A program made the position numbers and the translations under genes. The notes below the pieces were generated by a model. The model saw nothing but the letters and a program-made list of their open reading frames with translations, was not told the origin of the DNA and did not search any database. 64,000 bases of DNA from assembly GCA_949825045.1 (NCBI GenBank), contig OX463829.1, forward strand, positions 27,554,715 through 27,618,714. The letters are read 5' to 3'. Below are positions 1 through 10,185 of the stretch, one piece after another (positions within the stretch are counted from its first letter, which is position 1; each line of letters starts with the position of its first letter). The DNA is from Argyresthia goedartella. Taxonomy: Eukaryota; Arthropoda; Insecta; Lepidoptera; Argyresthiidae.

Positions 1-338
1 AAAGTAGCTGTGGTATGTCCATGTCTGGTCCTGTCTTCATTTGGCTTCCAAAACAGTTCTGAAAGTAGATAGAAGATTCCTTTCTCTGAACTGTATAGTA
101 TTGAGTCATAACAACTGAGTTGGTGCAGCCAGCTCAGTGAAGTCAGATAATCGCCGAAAATAAAACGTCGAGCTTCCGAGTTGTTCTTCATAATTTTCTT
201 TCATTGGGATTTTTACAACGTATCTTCTGTCGCTCTCCTCGTCATTGTTTCACTGTAAAACGTATCGTAATAATCCTCCGTTGGCAGAGCACTACGTTGT
301 TGTTACTTATTTTTATATTTGTCTTTGGTCCAAGACCA
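1..338. other. Anonymous AT-rich DNA
   Basis: No coding signature, repeat unit or RNA gene is recognisable on either strand. It leads into the GC-rich block that starts near 339. Confidence 0.5.
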
Positions 339-1205
339 TTAACCCGGCCCCGGGGGAGATAGAGTCACCTTTTCTATCACCCACCGGGGTAATTCTTGTC
401 TGACGCGTCCAAGCCGCGGGGGTAGGCACCCCTCACTCCAGCTGGCCGGAGTGGGACGGTGGCCAAGTTCAGGCACCAGTTCTGCGGGGGATATTGCGGA
501 GCCTGTGCCCAGGGTTACGGGAGAAGACCTCAACTGAAAGCCATTGGTACGGCGATGAAAGCCATTGGTACGGCGGATCAGGCGGAAGGGGCATTAGGGG
601 AATTTGTTGCGGGTGATGCCCCGCATAGTACAAGAAGTCTGCACCGGTATGGGAAGCGGGCGCCGTCAGATATGACAAACGTTCCGGCAACTATAGCGGC
701 ACGGCAAGGCACTCAACTCAACTCGTGAAATGCCTCAAAGGGCGCATGTCAGGATTCACCTAGTGACTTGCGGCCATTTACTGCATCCTCCATTCACTGT
801 TGCCCGTACTGGTCTTCCAATCCGCTAGCGCCCGGCAGTGGCGGAGGAGTGAGTGGGTTTGCACCTGCGCACATGCTCGTCCACTATAATAAATTCACGC
901 GCTAATGACACCTGGCAGTAACTGGACACGAGATTGCAAGCCCTGCAGCGATGGATCGTTGGTGGAAGGAATTCGGACTGGTGATTTCGGTTCCTAGCTG
1001 ATTTTCTGCACGTAGGCGGTCTGGCGAGAGTGGTCGCTCCAGGATTCGACTGAGGCGGGAAGACAGGCTTGGCAGCCCTATTTAGGATCGCTCTGCTTTC
1101 CCCAATCCGGGGAGGGGCCTAGAAAAGGTGGCCTATACATAGTCCGTCTCACACCTCACCCAGATGGAAAACCGTAGTCGTCTGGGTACCAACTAATCGC
1201 GGTCT
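339..1205. other. GC-rich noncoding block, possible LINE 5' region
   Basis: About 870 bases are far richer in G+C than the surroundings and change abruptly at both sides. No long ORF runs through on either strand. A 19-base unit (GAAAGCCATTGGTACGGCG) occurs twice, at 536-554 and 557-575. The composition, the short internal duplication and the abrupt edges would suit the 5' untranslated promoter region of a dead LINE, or a CpG island. I recognise no family, so the assignment is inference only. Confidence 0.3.
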
Positions 1206-1242
1206 GAAAATAAAAAAGAAAAATAATCTTAGGTTCAATTTT

Positions 1243-1345
1243 AAAATAATGGGTTTCGCGCTTGCTTCTCACACAGGAGATGCAGGTTGGAATCTTGATC
1301 ATGTACCAATGAGATCATTAATTTATCCTAACTGCTGGCACGCGT
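1243..1345 (+). repeat. SINE-3 fragment (tRNA-related head)
   Basis: The sequence reads AATGGGTTTCGCGCTTGCTT followed by an ACACAGGAGATGCAGGTT segment. It matches the heads of the minus-strand copies at 47195-47405 and 54405-54490. The other copies carry a B-box-like GGTTCGATTCC, which is mutated here. The body is lost after about 100 bases. The family resembles tRNA-derived SINEs. Confidence 0.55.
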
Positions 1346-2754
1346 CTGCTATAGAAACTATACCAACAATTTTCAGACGGATACTGCACCTGGTATGAAA
1401 ACTATACCGCAAGGACTTGTTAACATTAATGTAGTGCACTGGTCATACGCGGGAAGCAAGGAGTTATGTCTATTATTCTATTTCTTTCCAATAAGTTCGA
1501 ATCTCGAATCTTCTCTGAATCGTTTGATAGTACGATAAACGAACCTCAATGTTATTTAATTTTTTTTCAGCAGTTTGAAAATCTCAGTTGGCGCGTGACC
1601 GCAGCGATGCAATGAAATTACCGCGACTCTGTCGTCTTTTTGCGTCCACTCCATTTTTTTAAATAAAGAAAATTACAGAAAACCTTCTTGTAGAATTTTT
1701 TTTCTTAAAATATTCGTATTTCCAACGCCCATAACTTTTTTTTAGCCCGCGTTCTAAATTTGAAGTTTGAGTGATGTGGCGAAACTTGTGGCCCGACCCA
1801 TGAGCAGTCTTTACAATAGTACACCATTGGCAAATGCTATCCTAATAAAGCTCTAGATGGAGTTTCAAAAGTAATAATTACTTTACCCAATTTGTCTCCA
1901 TTAACTAGTTCGAAGAGCAAGCTGATGAGTTAAATTCTATAATAACAGCTTCATTCATCATCATTTAATGTGACTTGTGTCGACTTTGCTATAATTCGTC
2001 ACATCACAGCAATACACATTTGGGTAACCACTGGATTCAATACGTGTTATTAGACGTTCGTGATCTTAAGACTCATAAATGTATTTTTGTAATTAAACTG
2101 GTAATTAAAGTATTTTTTTTTTATTTATTTATTAAAGTATTTTTTTTTACAGTTCCATGTTTAGAGTGCAATAAACAAATATGAATAGATTATCTAGGAT
2201 TGTCAGATCATGTCAATTGTTTGGTTATTTAATCAGAGCAGTAATACCCACTTTGTTTTACATTGCGTGTTCAATTATTTTGTATGAATAAAATAATTTA
2301 ACAATTTTGGATCAGAATACTAGTAATAATACAATTATATAAGTAAGTCATTAATGCTCGAAATGTACTGGACGTTGTAAAAATATATGACTGTATGGCA
2401 TTTACGGGCTACTTTTAGGTAGTTAAATATTACACAGACGTTGAAGCTTCTTGTGAGTATGTCTGTAGCATCGTAGTTCCTAAACGGGTGAACCAATTTG
2501 ACAAAGTACGTATCTATTGAAAGTTGATTTAATGGCACCCAATATCAATAGCTCATTGTAGATGGCGCTGGTTTAGTTTAAGGCTGTCTATCTGTCGAAG
2601 TTGTCAAATTCTATTAACATCTTACTGAAATATATGGCGAGCCTCCTCCTAGAAAGTCCAAGTGTATTTGAAAGATGACGTGACATGATTTTGAACCTAA
2701 CCTCAGATATCAGTCAGTCAGTCAGTCAGGAATTTTGAATTTTACATATATGTC
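1346..2754. other. Anonymous AT-rich DNA with a (CAGT)n microsatellite
   Basis: Homopolymer-rich AT sequence with no convincing coding frame. Five tandem CAGT-type units lie at about 2711-2730, just before the hairpin-module repeat. Confidence 0.5.
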
Positions 2755-2985
2755 ACCGTAAGATTGTCAAAACCGTTTGTTTACAAACTAACACGTTAGT
2801 TTGTCGTATTTACGTTTCTTCTGTTCTTACATTTCATCCTAACACGAAGACTATTCGGGGGCTACGCTGTGCTCGCCCCCTCCAGTCTTCACCTAAGCTA
2901 CCGTAGTGTTTGCCCTGGTATTTCCTTTGCAATTCAAGTTTAAACCAGTTCACAATTTAAGGGATTTATTATAAACTAACTAAAA
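2755..2985 (+). repeat. MITE-like element with G/C hairpin module
   Basis: It starts with a GTAAGATTGTCAAAA segment shared with 29727-29742. It then contains ACACGAAGACTATTCGGGGGC, a short loop and GCCCCCTCCAGTCTTC, which can fold into a long stem. CTAAGCTACCG and AACCAGTTCACAATTT follow. The module recurs at about 12970, 29880, 33170, 57490 and 59590. No coding capacity. It is probably a non-autonomous DNA element, but its ends are not proven. Confidence 0.5.
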
Positions 2986-3218
2986 CTACTAAACTAGCGC
3001 TTTACCGTACTAAATTCAAAGTTAAACAACAATCTGCGGTTTTGAAGAAATAACTAAAAAACACAATTTTCGCCATGTTCTGCGGTAGCGACAGATTTTA
3101 CAGCCTTGTTGCAGTGAGAGCTGTTATGAACAATATTTTTTAATATGGTTGAGTCCAATTTTCAACCACAATTTAATCGAGTTGCTAATTTTACCGAAAG
3201 ACGAGCATTAAGTTATTG

Positions 3219-3374
3219 ACTAACGGCCGATCCGAATAACCTATCTCTATCCGTGATCTGCAGGTTACGCGTTACATTTGACAGTTGTGCTATGAGATTT
3301 ATGTCAAATTTTACACTAGCAGTCTCAAATCTGCAGATTATGGATAGAAGATAGGTTATTGGGATCAGCCGTAA
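3219..3374. mobile_element. Short foldback MITE (~155 bp)
   Basis: Two arms of about 45 bases are inverted copies. The left arm begins TAACGGCCGATCC and contains AATAACCTATCTCTATCC. The right arm ends GGATCAGCCGTAA and contains GGATAGAAGATAGGTTATT. The arms span nearly the whole element around a central spacer of about 65 bases. There is no ORF. This is the structure of a short non-autonomous DNA transposon. The superfamily is unknown because no clear target duplication is visible. Confidence 0.65.
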
Positions 3375-4815
3375 GGTGAGTTGAATAGATCGCGATCCTA
3401 TTTTTCTACAACTACAGAGCGAAGTAGCCTCTCTTGCGTCTTCCACACACCGCCAACTTAACTGGCCCATATGTGGAAGGGCGAGTATGCACCAGTCCAT
3501 ATTTGCACACAGCGGCCGCAGACAACTTATGACTACTCACTTGCCAACGTTTGGACGCTACTTACTACTTGCGACTTAGCCGACTGTTTACTTAACTCGC
3601 GACTGTACTTATTGAAATGGGCCTTTAATGGAAGTTTCAGTGATGAAATCTTAATTCGTAGGAAACATGTATGTCATAATGCCTCGAGGACGTCTAAGAA
3701 CAAGTTTGAATTTTCAAAATATAGTTGATTTAAAGACCCAGTTTGTTTCTAATAAAATAAATGACTTCGAGGAATCAACGTAGCAAAGTTGCGCAACCAA
3801 CTCCACCAACCTTACAGCAGTTTAAACGTCATAATATCATAGTTCCACCATCTTAACTGTCCAGTTGATAGCGTCGCTAGTAGAGAATTTGGTATTGGTA
3901 TTGGTATTAAAAGTCGAGGGGCATTCTTTAAATAATACCTATCATAAGAATATTATATAATAATAAGATACTACAATCAATCATACAAGACTAACTAGTG
4001 ATCTAAGTGAATATTTAATTTGGCTTAATTATAATAACAATAGTAATATTTATAACACAGTGTTTACAACCAAAGGCTTCAGGGCTTCTATAAATTTAAG
4101 ACATTGTATTATGTTTATAATAAAAAATATTATTGTTATTAATATGTAATAAATTATCTACAATATTAAAATATAGCTATGAATCTAAGTAAATAAATAA
4201 ATAAAACAGAAAGTGCGGAATAATAGGATTTTATTTATATTTTGAAAAAATATTGTCATCATGGTCTCTGAGTTTAAGTGGATGTTCTTCAGGAATACTG
4301 GTCGTAATTTGTGTTTCCGAGGCATCTGAAATCTGCAATGGAATTATAAAATTTTCACTCATGGGTTTTGCGAAATGCATCTTCAATCAATTGTTGCATT
4401 TGTGCACTTGATTTCCCGATATTTTTCAAGAACTCATTTTTTTAAGTTAAGATTGTTTATCTGTTCGTGGTTTTGTGAAACTTTTGAAAATTAAAAGGGC
4501 AATTTATACAAAACCTTCTCATCCGCCTGCAGAAATAATGATCCATCTGTTCCCTTACGAAACTAGTTCCAAATTACCGTCGACTTCAGGACATTGCCAA
4601 CAGTTGCCATTTTAATGAGATGCCTGTATGAAGGTTTCATCTGAATCAACAACGGGCTTTCTTTCTTCACGCTCATTTTCCTTTATTTTATGTTAATAGA
4701 CTAGTCTGCATGTCATTACATCGGTACGTTCACACAGCACTTTTCCATTAAATTTCGTTTTTTTAAAACACACTATTGTATGTAGCAATTATAATTTAAA
4801 TATAGTCATGTCAGT
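3375..4815. other. Anonymous AT-rich DNA
   Basis: No supported gene. A short GGTATT tandem lies near 3892-3908, and AT-rich low-complexity sequence dominates 3930-4210. The short open frame at 3471-3728 resembles nothing I recognise. Confidence 0.45.
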
Positions 4816-6300
4816 GACCAGTATAATATTAAAACTTTAAAAGACATTAAAGTTAAGAGCACTGAAGACATTTGGGGGATGTCAGTCAAGGTGTTCAGCT
4901 CAATTGTAGATATATTACCACCACACTTAGCTTACATATTTAATGATTGTGTTGATCACGGTACCTTTCCCGATTTAATGTAAAATAGCAAAGTAGTTTC
5001 TCAATAAAAAGCTGATAATGAAAAAGACCCCAGTAACTATAGACCTGTATCAGTTTTATTGGTATTCAGTAATGTGTTTGTTTGAGAAGATCATGCTCAA
5101 TCAAATGCTTTCCCATTTTAATCGTAATAATCTATTGTAACCAGCAATTTTGAATGGATGGGAAGAATCAAAAGATGCCAAGGTTTCTTCTGTGACCTTT
5201 CTAAAGCATTTTTTTTTCGCAGATGTTCATCATCTGCAAAAAAAAATGCTTTCGTACCTTACTGTTAAAATTGGAACACAACGATAATAAAAAAAAGTTT
5301 TGGAACTTTTGAGTTCTTATTGGTATAACAGGATTCAAAAGATTCAGATTAACAGAACCAAATCATTAGGATTCTACGTGAAAATTGGCGTGCCTCAAGG
5401 TTCCATATTATGTCCTTTCTTATTTTTGGTCTATATTAATTAATGATTTGCCTTGCATGATTCAGGATTTTTCAAAGATTGTGTTATTTGCTGATTATTC
5501 ATCTCTTATATTTAAAGTAGATCAATGTACAGAACTATGACGAATTAAATAACGCTCTTGGACAACTTCACGATTGGTTTACTGTTAACAATCTAGTGCT
5601 TAATGCGAAAAAAACTAAATGTATAAATTCACTTTTCCTAATGTTAATTCTTAAAAAAAATATGTTATAATAAATCATTATAAGTTAGAGCTTACTGATA
5701 GTACAGTTTTCCTGGGGATAACACTTGACTCGAAACTACAATGAAGCCCTCACATAGCATCTTTATCGGGATGGCTAAGTTCAGCTGCATATGACGTGAG
5801 ACAAATCAGACAGCTGACGGATGTAGCTACGGCGAGACTTGTTTACTTTAGTTATTTCCACAGCATTATGTCCTATGGAATTTTGCTATGTGGCCGAGCT
5901 GCAATATATTGACACAATTTTTATTCTACACAAAAGGGCTATCAAAGCAATTTATACCCTGAGCAGTCGTGACTTCCTGAGGGAATTGTTCAAAGAAATT
6001 AGCATTACGACTGTACCGTGTCAATATATTTATGAAAATATTACGTACGTTGGGAAGAACATAACTTCACAAAAAATATTGACAGGCACAAGCGAATACT
6101 TTACACAAGCTAAAGTTAGAACATCATTAGTGAGTCTAAGTACACAATACTATAACAAAATATCGTAAAGGATGGTAAATTTGTCAGAGAAGAAACTTTA
6201 CTTTAGGCATTGTTAAAAAAACATTATGTTTTGAAGCATATCATAGGTTACATGATTTACACAATGGCAAAGAGGTATAGAGCTCTGTTTTCTAGTGCAG
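4816..6300 (+). pseudogene. Degraded LINE family A-like reverse transcriptase
   Basis: This is a 5'-truncated, frameshifted ORF2 of the family that also lies at 13937-17215 and 63291-64000. Recognisable pieces in order are an ..STEDIWGMSVKVF-like linker (~4850), GVPQGSILCPFLFLVYIN (~5390-5445), and LFADYSSLIF (~5487-5516), where the second catalytic aspartate of the FADD box has become tyrosine. The C-terminal thumb and connection region is open at 5839-6168 (SYGILLCG..ILHKRAIKAIYTL). Several frameshifts and stops separate them. It is an inactive relic. The divergent 3' end suggests a sister subfamily. Confidence 0.8.
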
Positions 6301-6575
6301 CACTAGAACGAGGCACACGTTTATAACACAAGACCTATTTTTGAAAAAAAAAAGAAAAAGAAACATATAGAAAAGTAAGGTCATGCCCTGTTGCAGTGTA
6401 CGAGTTTCTTGCGCCGCTTCTTCTCCGCTGCCATAACACTTCCCGAAGCGGTAGTAGTTTTTCTTGCCTTATATACAATAGATTCAAATGACATTCAAAA
6501 ATTGTTGGTTCATTCAAAAAATCTATTTTGAAATGAATATTTTGAATTTGAAGTTGAAGTTGAATCGCAGCAACA
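6301..6575 (+). repeat. 3' UTR and tail of the LINE relic
   Basis: It holds GAGTTTCTTGCGCCGCTTCT and CCCGAAGCGGTAGTAG, a signature also seen at 41780-41850. It ends in a TTGAAGTTGAAG tandem, as LINEs with short-repeat tails do. I infer that it is the 3' UTR of the preceding reverse-transcriptase relic. Confidence 0.55.
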
Positions 6576-7334
6576 ACGCATTAATTCAGTGGTATTATTA
6601 GGGCTTGAAGGCGTTTCTCTTGTATCGTAAAAGATAAAACGTTTAAAATAACTAGCCGTGCATTACTTTTGAGAGGTTTCGGCATTTTATTTATAATTTT
6701 CACAATTATGTCAAATAAAAACTCGGGGGTAGTCATACAAAACAAACAATGAAAGCGAAATGATGTTTTTGAAATAGCGGATGACAAGCCTTAGTTATAA
6801 TTTTGCCCACCTGAGGTGTGTGCCCGAATTGGTGTCTCTGTAAAAACGTTGATTTTATACCATAGATTATATACCATCTCTTAATAAACTCCTTCGTCTT
6901 ACCTCCATGGTTTATATCGTGTTTTCTTAATATTTATAAAGAATCCAAAAGTGATTGAATTTAAAAAAAGTTTTTTTATAAGCATCGTTTGTTATTGTGT
7001 GGGTAATCCAAACATAAGTTTGCGACCTAGAAAGTACGAGGACTTTTGGTGGCCTAAAAACCTTGAAATTTAAATAATAATAAATAACAACAAAGTTTCC
7101 ATCAACCCATGTAAAATTTTGGACAAACTATGTCATATACAATTTTTAAGTCAAACACAATCAAGAGGGATTTTCAGAGGCGCAACGCGATACATCCCTA
7201 CTGCATGTTTCAGAACACCGTCCAGGTCCAAAAGTTTTTCGGGCAATACCCGTTCAAAGCTTTGAATTTTAACTTTGCATACACATACGATACCCATAAT
7301 CATGCATGCTTGCATTTTGCATGGCAGGCGGCTA
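6576..7334. other. Anonymous DNA
   Basis: No gene or recognisable repeat on either strand. Short open frames here have no protein-like composition. Confidence 0.45.
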
Positions 7335-7560
7335 GATTTTGATGACGATGATGGTTTGACGACCTCTGTGGCTTATCGGTTCGAGGCTTAACCTCCCAGG
7401 AGAGAGAGAGAGAGACCCAGACTCAAATGCCTGGGGAGGAAGAAACAAAAACCCATGTCTTGGATGATTATATGTGTGAGGTCGCTGTTTCTGGTTCCCA
7501 GGACACCACCACACACACAAACACGTAGGGCCAGAAGCAATTTATGTGCTATAACAATAT
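7335..7560 (+). repeat. SINE-2 degraded copy
   Basis: It contains the SINE-2 body: GTGTGAGGTCGCTGTTTCTG, GGTTCCCAGGACACC and GGGCCAGAAGCAATTTAT. A head region has been overrun by an (AG)n tract at about 7400-7414. Better copies lie at 49640-49870 and 57757-57905 on the minus strand. Confidence 0.6.
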
Positions 7561-7728
7561 ATTATAGAGAATTAATGCGTCGACAAAATATTTTTAATTT
7601 GAGTTACAAATCAAATTGGTAATAGCATAGCCTAATTAGAACAATCGTGTTCAAAACCGAAGATCCCTGTAATATAATAACAGTTGAAGGGATTAATGGA
7701 TTAATATGTTGACTTCCACCCATTACAG
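7561..7728 (+). other. Intron end with splice acceptor
   Basis: The stretch is noncoding. A pyrimidine-rich TTCCACCCATTACAG ending at 7728 sits directly before the PKD exon and supplies a fitting splice acceptor. Confidence 0.55.
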
Positions 7729-7924
7729 GACGACGAAACGATAATCGCTTACCACTGGGAGCTGACCTCCGGGCCTATTGGCTACCAGCCACCACTCCAG
7801 GACCAACCAACCCTGATGCTGAAAGATCTCAACCAGCCGGGAAACTATACGTTCAAGCTGACAGTGGAAGACAGTGACCACGTGAAGAACTCCACGACGG
7901 CCAATATCACCGTGCTGAACCACA
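7729..7924 (+). CDS. PKD-domain exon of a KIAA0319/KIAA0319-like receptor homologue (partial gene)
   Basis: In frame from 7729 the exon encodes a domain starting DDETIIAYHWELTSGP. It continues with a PTLMLKDLNQPGNYTFKLTV segment, then VEDSD and NSTTANITVL. This is the PKD beta-sandwich signature found repeatedly in the ectodomain of animal KIAA0319 and KIAA0319-like type I membrane proteins, with the typical WELTSGP and PGNYTFKLTVEDSD motifs. An acceptor AG lies at 7727-7728 and a weak donor GTGACT at 7925. The frame hits a stop soon after 7924, so splicing is required. Codon use and GC content are clearly higher than in the flanks. No other exon of this gene is recognised in the window, so introns must be long on both sides, or this is a stray exon copy. 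Confidence 0.78.
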
Positions 7925-8059
7925 GTGACTTAATAAATAATATACACAGCTGGTGGATGGGGTCGGGCTGCTTCTTCTGACTGCCGCGCCTCACGTGAAC
8001 ATAGACACTACGTTATACGACAGACTCCACAACAAAATGGCTTCGGTCCAGAGCACGCG

Positions 8060-8200
8060 GCGTATTTTTTATAGGCAACAAATATACTTACATACATACA
8101 TATCCTCACGCTTATTTCCCGGAAGAGGGTTAGGCAGAGACTAAAGACCTCCACCTGCTACGATCCTGGCCTACATCTCTCGCCATATTTATATTTATGT
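8060..8200 (+). repeat. Dispersed repeat with ACATACATACATATCCTCAC
   Basis: It contains TACATACATACATATCCTCA, an AGAGGGTTAGGCAGAGACTA segment and CTACGATCCTGG. I associate this pattern with a common dispersed lepidopteran repeat. It has no coding capacity and lies in the presumed intron after the PKD exon. Confidence 0.4.
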
Positions 8201-8872
8201 TTTCTTCACGAAGTTTTCATCACCACATCACACATCACCGTCAGATGAGATAATATTCATGGTCAAACGGTGTATTGTGATGCAGCATCTAATGTAAGCT
8301 AGTACGTTTAATATGTAAAGAAGTTGAATCGGGGTGCTGAGGACATTGAGTGAAATATGTATGACACGATATTAATTAATGCAAAGTTAGCTATACATGT
8401 ATATCACACACGTATCAACACTTTCATAGCATAACTGAAGGTCGAAGCGAACAGTGATACGGGAGATTTCTTCGCATTTACATAGTAAAAGTTATTATTA
8501 TTGATATTATTATTATTATAAGTTTCCCGGAGAAACTTAAGATCAGCGGATTAAAATTTAATATGAGAGACCGAAATATATGTATTCGATTAAAACTGCC
8601 TATTTCTCACTTCAGATGTCACCATTGTTGAGTGTTCCATCAATCTGACAGTTGGGCGTTTTTATTTTTTCCACAACACCCTTGAGGCATCTCCCGTGAG
8701 TTGAGATGAATAGCTCTGCTGTGATAAATAAAGCTTAGGAGCAATACATACATAAAGTACATAATAATTTTACAGTAAACATTTAACCAAATCATAAAAA
8801 CATAGTTGTTATTTAAATAATCAGCCAACATCATAAATGTATTTGTATGAAAATACGTGTGTCCCATACTAC
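8201..8872. other. Anonymous DNA
   Basis: AT-rich with ATT microsatellite stretches (~8490-8520). No supported gene. Confidence 0.45.
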
Positions 8873-8939
8873 CAATCCATTCATGCAAACTCGATGATAT
8901 CTATAATTTTCCATGAAAACATACCAAAATTTTACTTTC

Positions 8940-9250
8940 ATACTGCTGCGGCTGCCGCGGTGGTGTAGTGCCCCGACGCACAAATGTTCGCGGAGGCGCG
9001 CGTCGACTGTTTCTATGCAACGTTTCGCAAGCGCTGAACCTCGACACACGCCAGACTCCGCGCCAGCCGTAACAGCATACTGGCGGTGATCGCAGACAGA
9101 TGTGATGGCCGCCTACTGAAGCACTGGTGTAATATACATGTAAATAATAATAAGTCCTACTAACACTATTTATTAAAAATATGAATTAACTACTAACAAT
9201 AATGGATTGTGTTATCTGAGAATTAAATAAATTATTATTATTATAATTAT
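8940..9250 (+). pseudogene. 3' fragment of LINE family B
   Basis: It matches the end of the intact-looking family B ORF2 at about 21505-21838: CTGCGGCTGCCGCG, GGTGTAGTGC, GCGCCAGCCGTAACAGCAT and GTAAATAATAATAAG. It then runs into an (ATT)n tail at about 9230-9250. It is strongly 5'-truncated and carries substitutions and indels. The local GC-rich patch (8945-9110) comes from the GC-rich C-terminal coding end of this family. Confidence 0.75.
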
Positions 9251-9319
9251 TATATCGTTTGACGAGGTATTTAGCTCCAAATTACATTGTTGTTTTATCG
9301 AGTTTGCATGAATGGATTG

Positions 9320-9556
9320 ACGACCCGAATGGCCGAGTCGGTAGTGACGCTGCCTACGAAACCAAGGGTCCCGGGTTCGAGTCCCGGTGGGGGCAAATGT
9401 TTGTTTGATGAGAACGAATGTTTGTACCCTAGTCATGGTTGTTTATCTATCTAAGTATAATATTTCTCTATATAAGTATATATATCGTTGTCTAGCACCC
9501 AAGATACAGGGAATCCTAGTTTAGGGCTAGATCAATGTGTGTAAAAGGTGTCCAAG

Positions 9557-9589
<33 letters not shown>
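9320..9589 (+). mobile_element. SINE-1, full copy
   Basis: It is a tRNA-headed SINE. The head has an A-box-like TGGCCGAGTCGG and a B box GGTTCGAGTCC within CCCGGGTTCGAGTCCCGG. The body follows (TTTGTTTGATGAGAACG, ACCCTAGTCATGGTTG, GATACAGGGAATCCTAG, TAGATCAATGTGTGTAA). It ends GTGTCCAAGG plus about 13 ATT units. It has no ORF and would be transcribed by RNA polymerase III. Sister copies lie at about 41171, 43282, 45500, 49349, 60080 and 63195. Confidence 0.85.
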
Positions 9590-9591
<2 letters not shown>

Positions 9592-9729
9592 TCGTTCATA
9601 AAACTGAGAAATCTTAATTTTAAACTTATCCCAGCTTCCTTCTTGTCTTCCTGCTTGTAAATAAAAAATGGGTTGCATTAGGCTACTAGGTAGGCAGTTT
9701 TTAAAAATAAAATGAGCTCAGCTCTATCT

Positions 9730-10185
9730 ATCGAAAATAAACGCAGGTCTGTCGGTCTGCAGACAACCCAATGGAGATCTGCACCGCTGAACCGAATCTT
9801 ATGTCAATAATAGATGTCAGGCTGTTGTGATGGGAGAAAGTAGGTCTGACCATGTTTGTATACTTTCTGGCGTACCCCAGGGCTCCATTTTGAGTCCTTT
9901 ACTTTACGTTGCATACATATATGATATCGGACACTGTTTTAAGCAAGCCAATATCCTCTTGTACGCTGACGACGAAAAAGTTTTCTTGCATGCTTGAATA
10001 TTAAATCTTCACAAGACTGCTTCATCTTACAGAAGGATTTGAATCGGTTGTCAGTAAACTATACAACTAACAGAATAAACGTTAATGCAGCTAAATGCAC
10101 CATCATGTCCTTCACCAGGCGTAGCAAGCCAATCGTTTCCACGTGCCTACTTAACAACTTCCCAACCCAGAGTATATCGTTTTAT
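9730..10185 (+). pseudogene. LINE reverse-transcriptase fragment (palm)
   Basis: One frame reads CILSGVPQGSILSPLLYVAY (~9858-9917), then ANILLYADDEKVFLHA with an intact YADD box (~9948-9985), and stops. A shifted frame continues with QKDLNRLSVNYTTNRINVNA and AKCTIMSFTRRSKP. These are palm motifs of a CR1/Jockey-type reverse transcriptase. Both ends are missing and the frame is broken after the active site, so it is dead. Confidence 0.75.

Noticed and set aside
7723..7923. 66-codon open frame on the minus strand
   Set aside because: Antisense of the PKD exon, which has the recognisable domain and a matching splice acceptor on the plus strand.
9330..9395. Possible tRNA genes (A and B boxes with CCCGGGTTCGAGTCCCGG)
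   Set aside because: The same head recurs seven times with an identical non-tRNA body and ATT tail, so these are SINE heads. No proper acceptor stem closes.
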